The notes below the pieces were generated by a model. It did not search any database. It was given only the letters and a program-made list of their open reading frames with translations, and had not been told where the DNA came from. DNA of 7,052 nucleotides from Candidatus Altarchaeales archaeon (GTDB lineage: Archaea; Altiarchaeota; Altiarchaeia; IMC4; QMZM01), in contig QMZG01000057.1 of NCBI GenBank assembly GCA_003663045.1, forward strand, positions 1 through 7,052, written 5' to 3'. The position numbers and the translations under genes were made by a program. This document shows, in pieces, positions 1-4,702 of this stretch. The stretch's first letter is position 1; every line of letters begins with the position of its first letter.

Positions 1-621
1 CCTGCCAACGGTTCCTGCAATAATCTCCTTAAATCCACTCTTGTATAAATCCGCTGCATATAGTGCATGAATCTCACCATTTACTGGTCTCACCCATTCC
101 CAGCCTCCATTCTCATTGATAACAAATAATTTTCCCGTTGTTCTGGAGCTTGCACCAACAATAAGTTCTTTACTACCGTCATTATCCAGATCATCCACAA
201 ATAAACTAATGACCTTGCAACGATAATCTGTCCGAGATTTCCATTCTTCAATTCCATCGCTGTCTAGAACATGAACATAGGAAAAAATACCCACTATAAT
301 TTCCTTCTTCCCATCATTATTAAGATCGTCAATCAATATGGATGAAATAGGTCCCGGAAGATCGTATTTCCATGTCATATTCCCCTCCCTGTCAAATACA
401 TAAATCCATCCAGAACCCCCGATCATAGTTTCCTTTGATGCAGCAGCAATCACCTCCTTAAAGCCATCATTGTCAAGATCATCCACATGAACAAAAACCA
501 CTGCACCATCACTAAGATATTTCCACTTTAAATCCAGATACTCAGTAGATTTAGCACTACATAAAACAACAAGGTTGATTAATACTAAAATTGCTAAAAA
601 TATCCTGATTTTCTTTTTCAT
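1..621 (-). CDS. Secreted FG-GAP/VCBS-type repeat protein, N-terminal part (partial)
   Basis: Reading down from the ATG at 621, the frame stays open for all 207 codons to the window edge, so the C-terminus is missing. Residues 1-23 form a signal peptide: a basic start (MKKKIR), a hydrophobic core and a likely cut after CSA. Four repeats follow, near residues 46-60, 97-111, 142-156 and 189-203. Each has the pattern D-D-L-x-N-D-G-x-K-E-[VIL]-I followed by small residues, typical of FG-GAP/VCBS beta-propeller blades, where the Asp-rich loop binds calcium. In the fourth repeat the loop has degenerated to DLYKSG. Between repeats are Trp/aromatic strands such as GWIYVFDREG and YVHVLDSDG. The likely place is outside the cell, as a propeller for binding or structure. 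It lacks an obvious lipobox Cys just after the core (C21 is followed by SA). A quinoprotein-like propeller is an alternative. The secreted repeat class is well supported; the specific function is unknown. Confidence 0.8.
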   Translation of the reverse strand, partial: MKKKIRIFLAILVLINLVVLCSAKSTEYLDLKWKYLSDGAVVFVHVDDLDNDGFKEVIAAASKETMIGGSGWIYVFDREGNMTWKYDLPGPISSILIDDLNNDGKKEIIVGIFSYVHVLDSDGIEEWKSRTDYRCKVISLFVDDLDNDGSKELIVGASSRTTGKLFVINENGGWEWVRPVNGEIHALYAADLYKSGFKEIIAGTVGR

Positions 622-653
622 TGTAAATCTATAGTTAGATATTTGTGAGTTAT

Positions 654-661
654 CTATTAAA
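654..661 (-). promoter_or_regulatory. Weak TATA-like box for the FG-GAP gene
   Basis: On the minus strand this reads TTTAATAG, centred about 36 bases ahead of the ATG at 621. Using the usual archaeal spacing of about 26 bases to the start of transcription, the RNA would begin near 631 and carry a leader of roughly ten bases. The match to the archaeal consensus is modest, so this is inference from position and composition. Confidence 0.3.
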
Positions 662-722
662 TGTTAGTTTACTCTTGGGATAAAGAGTATGGAATATAGG
701 TAGAAAACCCGTAGTGCCTAAC

Positions 723-730
723 TTTTAAAT
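723..730 (+). promoter_or_regulatory. TATA-like box for the 54-residue gene
   Basis: TTTTAAAT lies about 35 bases ahead of the ATG at 762. With the usual archaeal spacing, transcription would start near 753, leaving a leader of about nine bases. The 10-bp tandem repeat at 735-754 lies between this box and the predicted start of transcription. Confidence 0.4.
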
Positions 731-734
731 CCAC

Positions 735-754
735 CATTCTAAATCATTCTAAAT
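735..754. repeat. Perfect 10-bp tandem repeat (CATTCTAAAT x2) at a promoter
   Basis: Two exact copies of CATTCTAAAT lie end to end at 735-744 and 745-754, between a TATA-like box and the ATG at 762. The ten-base unit is close to one DNA helical turn, so both copies face the same side of the helix. Archaeal repressors often bind between the TATA box and the transcription start, so an operator is possible. Chance in AT-rich DNA is the alternative. The repeat is seen directly; the role is inferred. Confidence 0.5.
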
Positions 755-761
755 AATAAAA

Positions 762-926
762 ATGGTCTTCATCAGATCCAAGAAAATCAAGGGAAATACC
801 TACTACTATCTTGTTAGATCAGTCCGTGAAGGGAATAGAGTAAAGCAGATCACCCTGGACTATTTAGGAACAGAAAAGCCGAGTACCGATGAATTTGTTA
901 GACTTAAGAAGAGGTATGATCATTAA
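762..926 (+). CDS. 54-residue orphan resembling the N-terminus of IS1634-type transposases
   Basis: The ATG at 762 opens a 54-codon frame ending with TAA at 924-926. The protein begins MVFIRSKKIKGNTYYYLVRS, continues with VREGNRVKQITLDYLGT, and ends in the basic, charged tail VRLKKRYDH. From memory, the pattern F-I-R-x-K-K-x-K-G-x-x-Y-Y-Y-L-V-x-S-x-R-x-x-x-[KR]-V-x-Q-x-x-L-x-Y-L-G is the opening segment of IS1634-family (IS4-like) transposases, and short stand-alone copies occur in archaea. No transposase catalytic region follows: the frame stops and the next gene (stop at 971) faces the other way. The gene has its own TATA-like box and an intact start and stop, so it looks like a free-standing small protein rather than random debris. 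A transposase remnant is the main alternative. Function is unknown; a basic nucleic-acid-binding role is only a guess. Confidence 0.7.
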   Translation: MVFIRSKKIKGNTYYYLVRSVREGNRVKQITLDYLGTEKPSTDEFVRLKKRYDH

Positions 927-970
927 ACCAGATATATCTCACACAACTATCGTAACAAACCTGGGACATC

Positions 971-1834
971 TTAGATCTCGATTACCCTCCCAACCCCATT
1001 CTCGATAAAATTTTCACCATACTCTTGCTCGAATAACTCTCTCGTCCTATCACCAGAACAATGAGATGGGGCAACCTTTTCAACCTCAAGATCTCTGAAA
1101 TTTTTTACAATTCTTTTTAATTCAGAATCCTCAGCTGAAAATAGATGAAAGCCACCTATGACTAAATATACTCTCTCATTTGTCAGTTTCTTTGCCTCTC
1201 TAACGATGTTCACGATACCGGGATGGGCACAGCCACTTATTACTACTAAACCTTTCTCTGTTTTTATGACCAGAGATTGCTCCTTGATCCAGGTTCCCAG
1301 TTCACCGGTCGTGTAAATTCCGGGGTATATTTCTATCGAATCTTTAACCTCTATCATTCTTACCCCAGATGATCTCACCTTATTTTTGAAACTATCTGGA
1401 AATGATTTTGGTAAATATACCGTAAGATTAGAATTCCCCTCTAAGATCCCATCCAGGCCACCAACATGGTCTCCATGAATGTGGGATAAAACTATGGTAT
1501 CGATCCCATTAACATCTATATTCATTTTCTCCATGTTAGAAAGTAGGGTTCCAGAATCAGCACCGGTATCAAATAAAATATTTTTGTCATTAATTTTCAC
1601 CAAGCAAGAAAATCCCCACCTCGTTTTCAGTTCTGGGTTGTATTTATAGTTATCATAAAGGGTGATTATGGTTGTATTCTTGGTTGTATTTCCAACACTT
1701 ATGTTTGATTTAATCACCTCTCTTTGCTTTTTACCACTTTCTGTAGTTGTTATAGTCTGTTGTTCTTGAATGCATCCACTGAAAACTACGGCTAAGATTA
1801 CAAGTAAATCAATTAGAATGTAAATCTTTTTCAT
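971..1834 (-). CDS. Lipoprotein-anchored MBL-fold metallo-hydrolase (COG1237-like)
   Basis: This 287-residue protein starts with a lipoprotein signal peptide: MKKIYILIDL, a hydrophobic core, then the lipobox FSGC with the lipidated Cys at 21. A Thr/Ser/Lys/Asn-rich linker spans roughly residues 26-55. The metallo-beta-lactamase fold follows: FDTG (D89), the metal motif SHIHGDH (H118, H120, D122, H123), then CAHPG (H204), GGFHL (H230) and SHCSGD (H258). The overall layout, including WGFSCLV before the first strand and GCAHPGI, fits the COG1237 group. Databases often name that group after MJ0301, a pterin-ribofuranosylaminobenzene-phosphate synthase of the methanopterin pathway, but that assignment should not be transferred to a surface-anchored protein. 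All metal ligands are present, so it is probably an active hydrolase or transferase outside the membrane. The ATG at 1834 is favoured because it gives a complete signal peptide. No TATA box lies immediately upstream; transcription may come from 2045-2052. Confidence 0.85.
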   Translation of the reverse strand: MKKIYILIDLLVILAVVFSGCIQEQQTITTTESGKKQREVIKSNISVGNTTKNTTIITLYDNYKYNPELKTRWGFSCLVKINDKNILFDTGADSGTLLSNMEKMNIDVNGIDTIVLSHIHGDHVGGLDGILEGNSNLTVYLPKSFPDSFKNKVRSSGVRMIEVKDSIEIYPGIYTTGELGTWIKEQSLVIKTEKGLVVISGCAHPGIVNIVREAKKLTNERVYLVIGGFHLFSAEDSELKRIVKNFRDLEVEKVAPSHCSGDRTRELFEQEYGENFIENGVGRVIEI

Positions 1835-1916
1835 CTCTACGATTACTCTCTTTCCAATTCTCTCAATTTCTCACACATCCAATCTTCAGGAAGCTCACCC
1901 ACTCTGGAGCCTCTAA

Positions 1917-1930
1917 CTTCCCGAAGGAAG
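1917..1930 (-). other. Short perfect hairpin with UUCG tetraloop (minus-strand RNA)
   Basis: On the minus strand this reads CTTCC-TTCG-GGAAG: a five-pair stem closed by C(UUCG)G, an unusually stable RNA tetraloop. Its core is the inverted copy of the hairpin at 1999-2021. It lies in the segment between the decayed lipoprotein gene and the MBL gene. Confidence 0.45.
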
Positions 1931-1998
1931 GGGGGCTGCAGGAATCTCATCCAGATTATCCCGCTATTCCCTACGGGTGTAACTTCTTTCTGTCAGGA

Positions 1999-2021
1999 AG
2001 ATTTTTCCTTCGGGAAAATCT
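1999..2021 (+). other. Hairpin with UUCG tetraloop (plus-strand RNA)
   Basis: On the plus strand this reads AGATTTTTCC-TTCG-GGAAAATCT: nine pairs with one bulged T, closed by C(UUCG)G. The 12-base core TTCCTTCGGGAA (2005-2016) occurs inverted at 1918-1929, so the two copies could pair with each other as well as fold singly. No T-run follows, so it is not a clear terminator. Confidence 0.45.
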
Positions 2022-2044
2022 GTCATTATAATATAGTCTGTAGG

Positions 2045-2052
2045 TTATAAAT
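2045..2052 (-). promoter_or_regulatory. TATA-like box upstream of the 1843-2026 segment
   Basis: The minus strand reads ATTTATAA, centred about 22-26 bases from the ATG at 2026. It starts exactly at the last stop of the decayed lipoprotein gene. It is the best visible candidate for transcription of the MBL lipoprotein gene, which would then carry a leader of about 190 bases. Inference from position and consensus. Confidence 0.4.
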
Positions 2053-2356
2053 TAGGCCGATCTTGTGAAAGTATCCCCATCATATATAGCATCTCGGATG
2101 GATTGGAGTTGATTAGAAGCATCATTGAGATCACCATTCTGTATATGGAATGAATGGACAACCTAGAATTGTTGTAGTGGTTGTCATAGTCGTTGTGGTC
2201 GTGGTTGATGTTGTTGAAGTTGTCAGAGTGGTTGTAGTTTCCTTGATGGTTGTTATAGTTATCCCTTCAGGTTTTTCAGTGCCTATACATCCAACCTATA
2301 CATCCAATAAAAAGGCTTATTCCAATTATCATTAAATAGAGCATCATTAACCTCAT
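2052..2356 (-). pseudogene. Decayed Thr-rich lipoprotein gene, broken by a 13-bp tandem duplication
   Basis: From the ATG at 2356 the minus strand encodes a textbook lipoprotein signal peptide, MRLMMLYLMIIGISLFIGC, with lipobox FIGC. Eight codons later the frame ends in TGA. The cause is visible: CCTATACATCCAA occurs twice in tandem at 2282-2307. Dropping one copy restores the frame and gives CIGTEKPEGITITTIKE, then a tract of about 30 residues that is nearly all Thr and Ser, and ILGCPFIPYTEW before a TGA at 2131-2133. After a further +1 shift, a protein-like tail reads QNGDLNDASNQLQSIRDAIY and ends RSA-stop at 2052. The linker resembles those of the two intact lipoproteins in this window, so this was probably a third. 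No folded domain of normal size remains between the linker and the tail, which suggests deletion as well as frameshift. The strong TATA box at 2387-2394 survives. The Val-rich plus-strand frame here is only the antisense of the Thr codons. Confidence 0.75.
2282..2307. repeat. Perfect 13-bp tandem duplication (CCTATACATCCAA x2)
   Basis: Two identical copies lie at 2282-2294 and 2295-2307. On the minus strand the unit is TTGGATGTATAGG, which encodes the lipobox Cys and the residues around it. The unit length is not a multiple of three, so two copies put the rest of the gene out of frame while one copy would keep it open. Slippage or short-repeat recombination could remove or add a copy. Confidence 0.9.
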
Positions 2357-2386
2357 ATCCAATCACATTATCCTTTTAGGTATCCA

Positions 2387-2394
2387 TATATAAA
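2387..2394 (-). promoter_or_regulatory. Strong TATA box between the decayed lipoprotein and deacetylase genes
   Basis: The minus strand reads TTTATATA, an excellent archaeal TATA box, centred about 35 bases ahead of the lipoprotein ATG at 2356; the predicted start near 2364 leaves an eight-base leader. On the plus strand the same bases read TATATAAA, but they lie only about 12 bases from the deacetylase ATG at 2403, too close for normal spacing. The deacetylase may instead use the weak CTTTTAGG at 2373-2380, which would give a leaderless RNA. TATA boxes are nearly symmetric, so a bidirectional role cannot be excluded. Confidence 0.5.
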
Positions 2395-2402
2395 TACATA
2401 AG

Positions 2403-3461
2403 ATGAAGAAAACAGCCCTGATCTATCATGAAGATTATTTGAGACATAATGCTGGGGAATTTCATCCAGAGAGAAAGGAGAGATTAGTTGAGACCATGAA
2501 TTATCTCAGAGAAATGGGAATTTTGGAGAGGGTTGAATTGATGAAGCCAGATCCTTGTAGTGATGAAGACATTTTGAGGGTTCACACAAGGGAGCATTTA
2601 GAATATATAAAGAATCTCAGTCGATCCGGTGGGGGTGCTATTGATGCAGACACATACTGTCAGTCAGAAACCTATGAGATCGCAAAACTTGCTGTTGGAG
2701 GTGAGATTCTCGCTGGAGATGCTGTGATGCGGGGAAGGGTCAATAATGCTTATGCCCTAGTAAGACCACCAGGGCATCACGCTACCAGAGATAGGGCAAT
2801 GGGCTTTTGCTATTTCAATAATGTGGCAATTATGATTCGTTACCTGCAGGAGAAATTTAATCTGAGAAGAATTTTCCTCTTTGATTGGGATGCTCACGCT
2901 GCCAATGGAACCATGGAAATTTTTTATGAAGATCCCTCTATCTTAAATGTTTCTGTTCATCAGGACCCGAGGACTTTTTATCCAGGAACAGGATTCATGG
3001 AGCAAAGGGGTAGGGGGAAGGGAGAGGGTTTTACCGTAAATATTCCCGTTCCCTCTGGCACTGGGGATGCTGACTATATTTATATCCTAAAAGAATTTGT
3101 AATTCCAATCTTGGAGAGGTATAAGCCAGAATTTATAGTTATCTCGGCGGGTCAGGATTCACATAGAGATGATCCAATTTCTGGTCTATGTCTCACTGAG
3201 AATTGTTATGGTGAGATGACCCATCTACTTTTAGAACAGGCAGAAAGATTCTGCAATGGAAGACTCGTAGTGGAACTTGAAGGTGGTTATAATCTAAAGG
3301 CATTTGCCAGATCAAATTATGCCATAGTCAGCTCTTTGTTGGGAATCCTCCCCGATGGTTATGAAATCAAAGAAGAGGTCAGAGAATCCACTAAGAAAAT
3401 TGTGAACTCCCTTCATGATTTATTCTACGAGAGTAGCTTTATCGCATTTGAAGCACCATAG
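2403..3461 (+). CDS. Histone deacetylase family protein (AcuC-like), Zn-dependent deacetylase
   Basis: The 352-residue protein has the arginase/deacetylase fold of class I/II HDACs, acetoin utilisation protein AcuC and acetylpolyamine amidohydrolases, which remove acetyl groups from lysine or polyamines in the cytoplasm. Visible motifs in order: HPERKERL (21-28); RPPGHHA with the catalytic His pair H125/H126; GFCYFNN (134-140); FDWDAH with zinc ligands D163 and H165; SAGQDSHRDDP with the third ligand D252; and LEGGYN with the transition-state Tyr296. The usual DxDxHHGNGT reads DWDAHAANGT here, so the His next to the zinc ligand is Ala; the ligands are intact, so activity is expected. The ATG at 2403 is right because the family motif starts within ten residues. 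The last 14 codons overlap the converging Cys-rich lipoprotein gene. The substrate cannot be told from sequence; acetylated Alba or other lysine-acetylated proteins are possible. Confidence 0.92.
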   Translation: MKKTALIYHEDYLRHNAGEFHPERKERLVETMNYLREMGILERVELMKPDPCSDEDILRVHTREHLEYIKNLSRSGGGAIDADTYCQSETYEIAKLAVGGEILAGDAVMRGRVNNAYALVRPPGHHATRDRAMGFCYFNNVAIMIRYLQEKFNLRRIFLFDWDAHAANGTMEIFYEDPSILNVSVHQDPRTFYPGTGFMEQRGRGKGEGFTVNIPVPSGTGDADYIYILKEFVIPILERYKPEFIVISAGQDSHRDDPISGLCLTENCYGEMTHLLLEQAERFCNGRLVVELEGGYNLKAFARSNYAIVSSLLGILPDGYEIKEEVRESTKKIVNSLHDLFYESSFIAFEAP

Positions 3462-4100
3462 GTCATATTCTTCACCTTGTGGAGAGTGGAAGCTCCTTCT
3501 CTGGGCGATGTCATAGCAACAGTGTTCCTCATAGATCCTTATACAGTCTTCTAAGGTTGCTGGAGAACCGCATTTTCCATAGATGCGTGTCCCTTCATGC
3601 TTGTCGCAATAACTTTCATTACCACTTGCGACTTCATAAAAGCCATTATATTTACATGATCCATTCCCTCCCTGCGAAATTTCAACCATTGTTACATTAT
3701 TATCTCCTTCTGTAAAGGTCAAACATCTCTTGTATTTACTACAATCCCCACAAGGCTCATTCTGACATTTATCAATGCACCAGTAGCAATCTTTCCTCTG
3801 ACAGTTTTCTTCATTTAGATATCTACAGGTACAGAATGACGAAGTCTGACATATCTTTCTACCCTTAATAGAATCGCAACATCCACTGAGACACTCTTCA
3901 TTCTCAGAACAAGGTTTGCCGAGAGAGAGTCTATGGAAAATAGCTTCAGTAGTAGTTGTTGGTATTATCGAGGTTATTACTGGGGTTGTTGATGTGGCAA
4001 TTTGCTCATATTTTTCCCCGGTTTCTTGAGTAATACAGCCGGAGATAAATAATACTACTGAAATTAAAACAATTCCAGATAATCTCAATCCCATTCTCAT
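3420..4100 (-). CDS. Cys-rich surface lipoprotein with 22 cysteines after the lipobox
   Basis: I do not recognise a named family. The 226-residue protein starts with a lipoprotein signal peptide ending in the lipobox FISGC (lipidated C22), followed by a Thr/Ser/Pro/Ile linker at about residues 35-52. The rest is dense in cysteine: C64, 70, 74, 75, 84, 90, 92, 100, 105, 108, 112, 117, 120, 126, 149, 165, 177, 186, 194, 195, 216 and 219. That is an even number (22), as expected for about eleven disulfides in a protein outside the membrane. C64-C90 (CSENEECLSGCC) resembles a small disulfide-knot module, and CxxC pairs occur at 105/108, 117/120 and 216/219. N-glycosylation sequons occur at N135, N146 and N161. 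Its ATG overlaps the stop of the flavin-reductase gene (ATGA), so the two are co-transcribed and probably translationally coupled. Its last 42 bases overlap the deacetylase gene tail to tail. Metal binding instead of disulfides is the alternative. Confidence 0.8.
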   Translation of the reverse strand: MRMGLRLSGIVLISVVLFISGCITQETGEKYEQIATSTTPVITSIIPTTTTEAIFHRLSLGKPCSENEECLSGCCDSIKGRKICQTSSFCTCRYLNEENCQRKDCYWCIDKCQNEPCGDCSKYKRCLTFTEGDNNVTMVEISQGGNGSCKYNGFYEVASGNESYCDKHEGTRIYGKCGSPATLEDCIRIYEEHCCYDIAQRRSFHSPQGEEYDLWCFKCDKATLVE

Positions 4101-4651
4101 TTTTCCACTTTTACAGTAATCTCTTTTTCAGCTACCGCAAATTTAGAGCCACCGATATGCATTAGAATCTTAGCCTTTTTTAGGTCCATATTGCCATCCT
4201 TCCTCACTATGTCATTCCTTACCATAGCATGAACTACTCTGCCAACTACTAGTACATGATCCCCCAGTTCCTGTTCATTCTCCATCAGACATTCAAACCA
4301 GGCTATGCATTCCCTTATATATGGCGCTAGTACCTTTTCCGAGTCTACAGCCATTAATCCTGCTGCTTTCAATTCATTCTCCCCACGAGGATGGCTCTTA
4401 GAACATACCCATAATTCATTCAGTATCTTTTCTGGTGGAACATTTACTACAAATTCTCCGGTATCTCTAATATTCCTCAGGGTATCCCCTTTATGTCCCA
4501 ATGCAACCGCTAGTAAAGGGGGTTCTATGGAGACGGGCATTACAAAACTAAAAGGTGCGGCATTGACATTCTTCTCTCTGTCGACAGTAGTTACTATTAC
4601 AGTTGGTCTCGGTGCTAGAAACTTGTAAAATCTTTTTGTTTCCAATTCCAT
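4097..4651 (-). CDS. Flavin reductase-like FMN-binding protein (COG1853 type)
   Basis: This 184-residue protein belongs to the flavin reductase-like/split-barrel FMN group (DIM6/NTAB, COG1853), which includes the archaeal ferric reductase of Archaeoglobus and many NAD(P)H:flavin oxidoreductases. Visible features: the opening RFYKFLAPRPTVIVTTVD, the FMN-site segment VNAAPFSFVMPVSIEPP at about 29-45, LLAVALGHKGDTLRNI with the phosphate-binding region, EFVVNVP at 66-72, GDHVLVVGRVV at 130-140, and ILMHIGGSKFA near the end with H165. Length is normal for the family. There is no signal peptide, so it acts in the cytoplasm as a homodimer, by family knowledge. It is the first gene of a two-gene operon with the Cys-rich lipoprotein, whose ATG lies inside its stop (ATGA). 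The start at 4651 fits a TATA-like box at 4682-4689. The partner suggests a redox link, but the electron acceptor cannot be inferred. Confidence 0.88.
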   Translation of the reverse strand: MELETKRFYKFLAPRPTVIVTTVDREKNVNAAPFSFVMPVSIEPPLLAVALGHKGDTLRNIRDTGEFVVNVPPEKILNELWVCSKSHPRGENELKAAGLMAVDSEKVLAPYIRECIAWFECLMENEQELGDHVLVVGRVVHAMVRNDIVRKDGNMDLKKAKILMHIGGSKFAVAEKEITVKVEK

Positions 4652-4660
4652 TGTTATAGT

Positions 4661-4668
4661 TATATATT
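4661..4668 (+). promoter_or_regulatory. TATA box for hisS
   Basis: TATATATT is centred about 38 bases ahead of the ATG at 4703, giving a predicted transcript start near 4691 and a leader of about 12 bases. A possible TTG start at 4667 would lie inside this box, which argues against it. The box sits within the divergent hisS/flavin-reductase interval, interleaved with the opposing promoter. Confidence 0.5.
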
Positions 4669-4681
4669 GTCTTTAGATAAA

Positions 4682-4689
4682 ATATTTAA
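4682..4689 (-). promoter_or_regulatory. TATA-like box for the flavin reductase/Cys-rich lipoprotein operon
   Basis: The minus strand reads TTAAATAT, centred about 34 bases ahead of the ATG at 4651, giving a transcript start near 4660 and a short leader. It lies downstream of the hisS TATA box in the plus direction, so the two divergent promoters overlap face to face and could interfere. Inference from spacing and composition. Confidence 0.4.
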
Positions 4690-4702
4690 GATATCTGATA
4701 GA

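Larger units (their letters stand above)
1843..2026 (-). pseudogene. Decayed small gene or structured leader ahead of the MBL lipoprotein
   Basis: A TATA-like box at 2045-2052 is well placed for an RNA starting near 2022-2026, where an ATG opens MTDFPEGKIFLTERSYTRRE and then meets a TAG. A second frame is open for about 49 codons and ends with TAA at 1843-1845. It contains QKEVTPVGNSGIIW, which resembles the GNS strand of AbrB-like or archaeal DUF2080 proteins. An internal ATG at 1950 would give a 35-residue peptide ending PEDWMCEKLRELERE, eight bases ahead of the MBL start. Neither frame is a convincing whole protein, so a frameshifted remnant is my first reading. The alternative is a structured untranslated leader of the MBL gene, since the segment is GC-richer than its surroundings and carries hairpins. 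The resemblances are weak and from memory. Confidence 0.3.

Noticed and set aside
1843..1950. 35-residue peptide with GELPEDWMCEK, resembling the second half of rubredoxin
   Set aside because: Only one of the four iron-binding cysteines is present and the first half does not match, so a rubredoxin call is not supported.
1999..2021. Hairpin as a transcription terminator
   Set aside because: No T-run follows on either strand, and no plus-strand gene ends here; archaeal termination usually relies on T-tracts.
2150..2335. Val-rich 61-codon plus-strand frame
   Set aside because: It is the antisense of the Thr codons (ACN read backwards gives NGT, including Val GTT/GTG/GTC) of the decayed minus-strand lipoprotein gene; no promoter or family resemblance.
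3479..3715. 78-codon plus-strand frame rich in His, Ser and Leu
   Set aside because: Shadow of the Cys-rich lipoprotein gene on the other strand; it has no recognisable domain and starts inside the convergent overlap zone.
4305..4628. 107-codon plus-strand frame
   Set aside because: Lies wholly antisense to the flavin-reductase gene, whose motifs are clear.
4667..4702. TTG start giving HisS a 12-residue N-terminal extension
   Set aside because: The TTG falls inside the TATA box, and the ATG at 4703 gives the usual family N-terminus.
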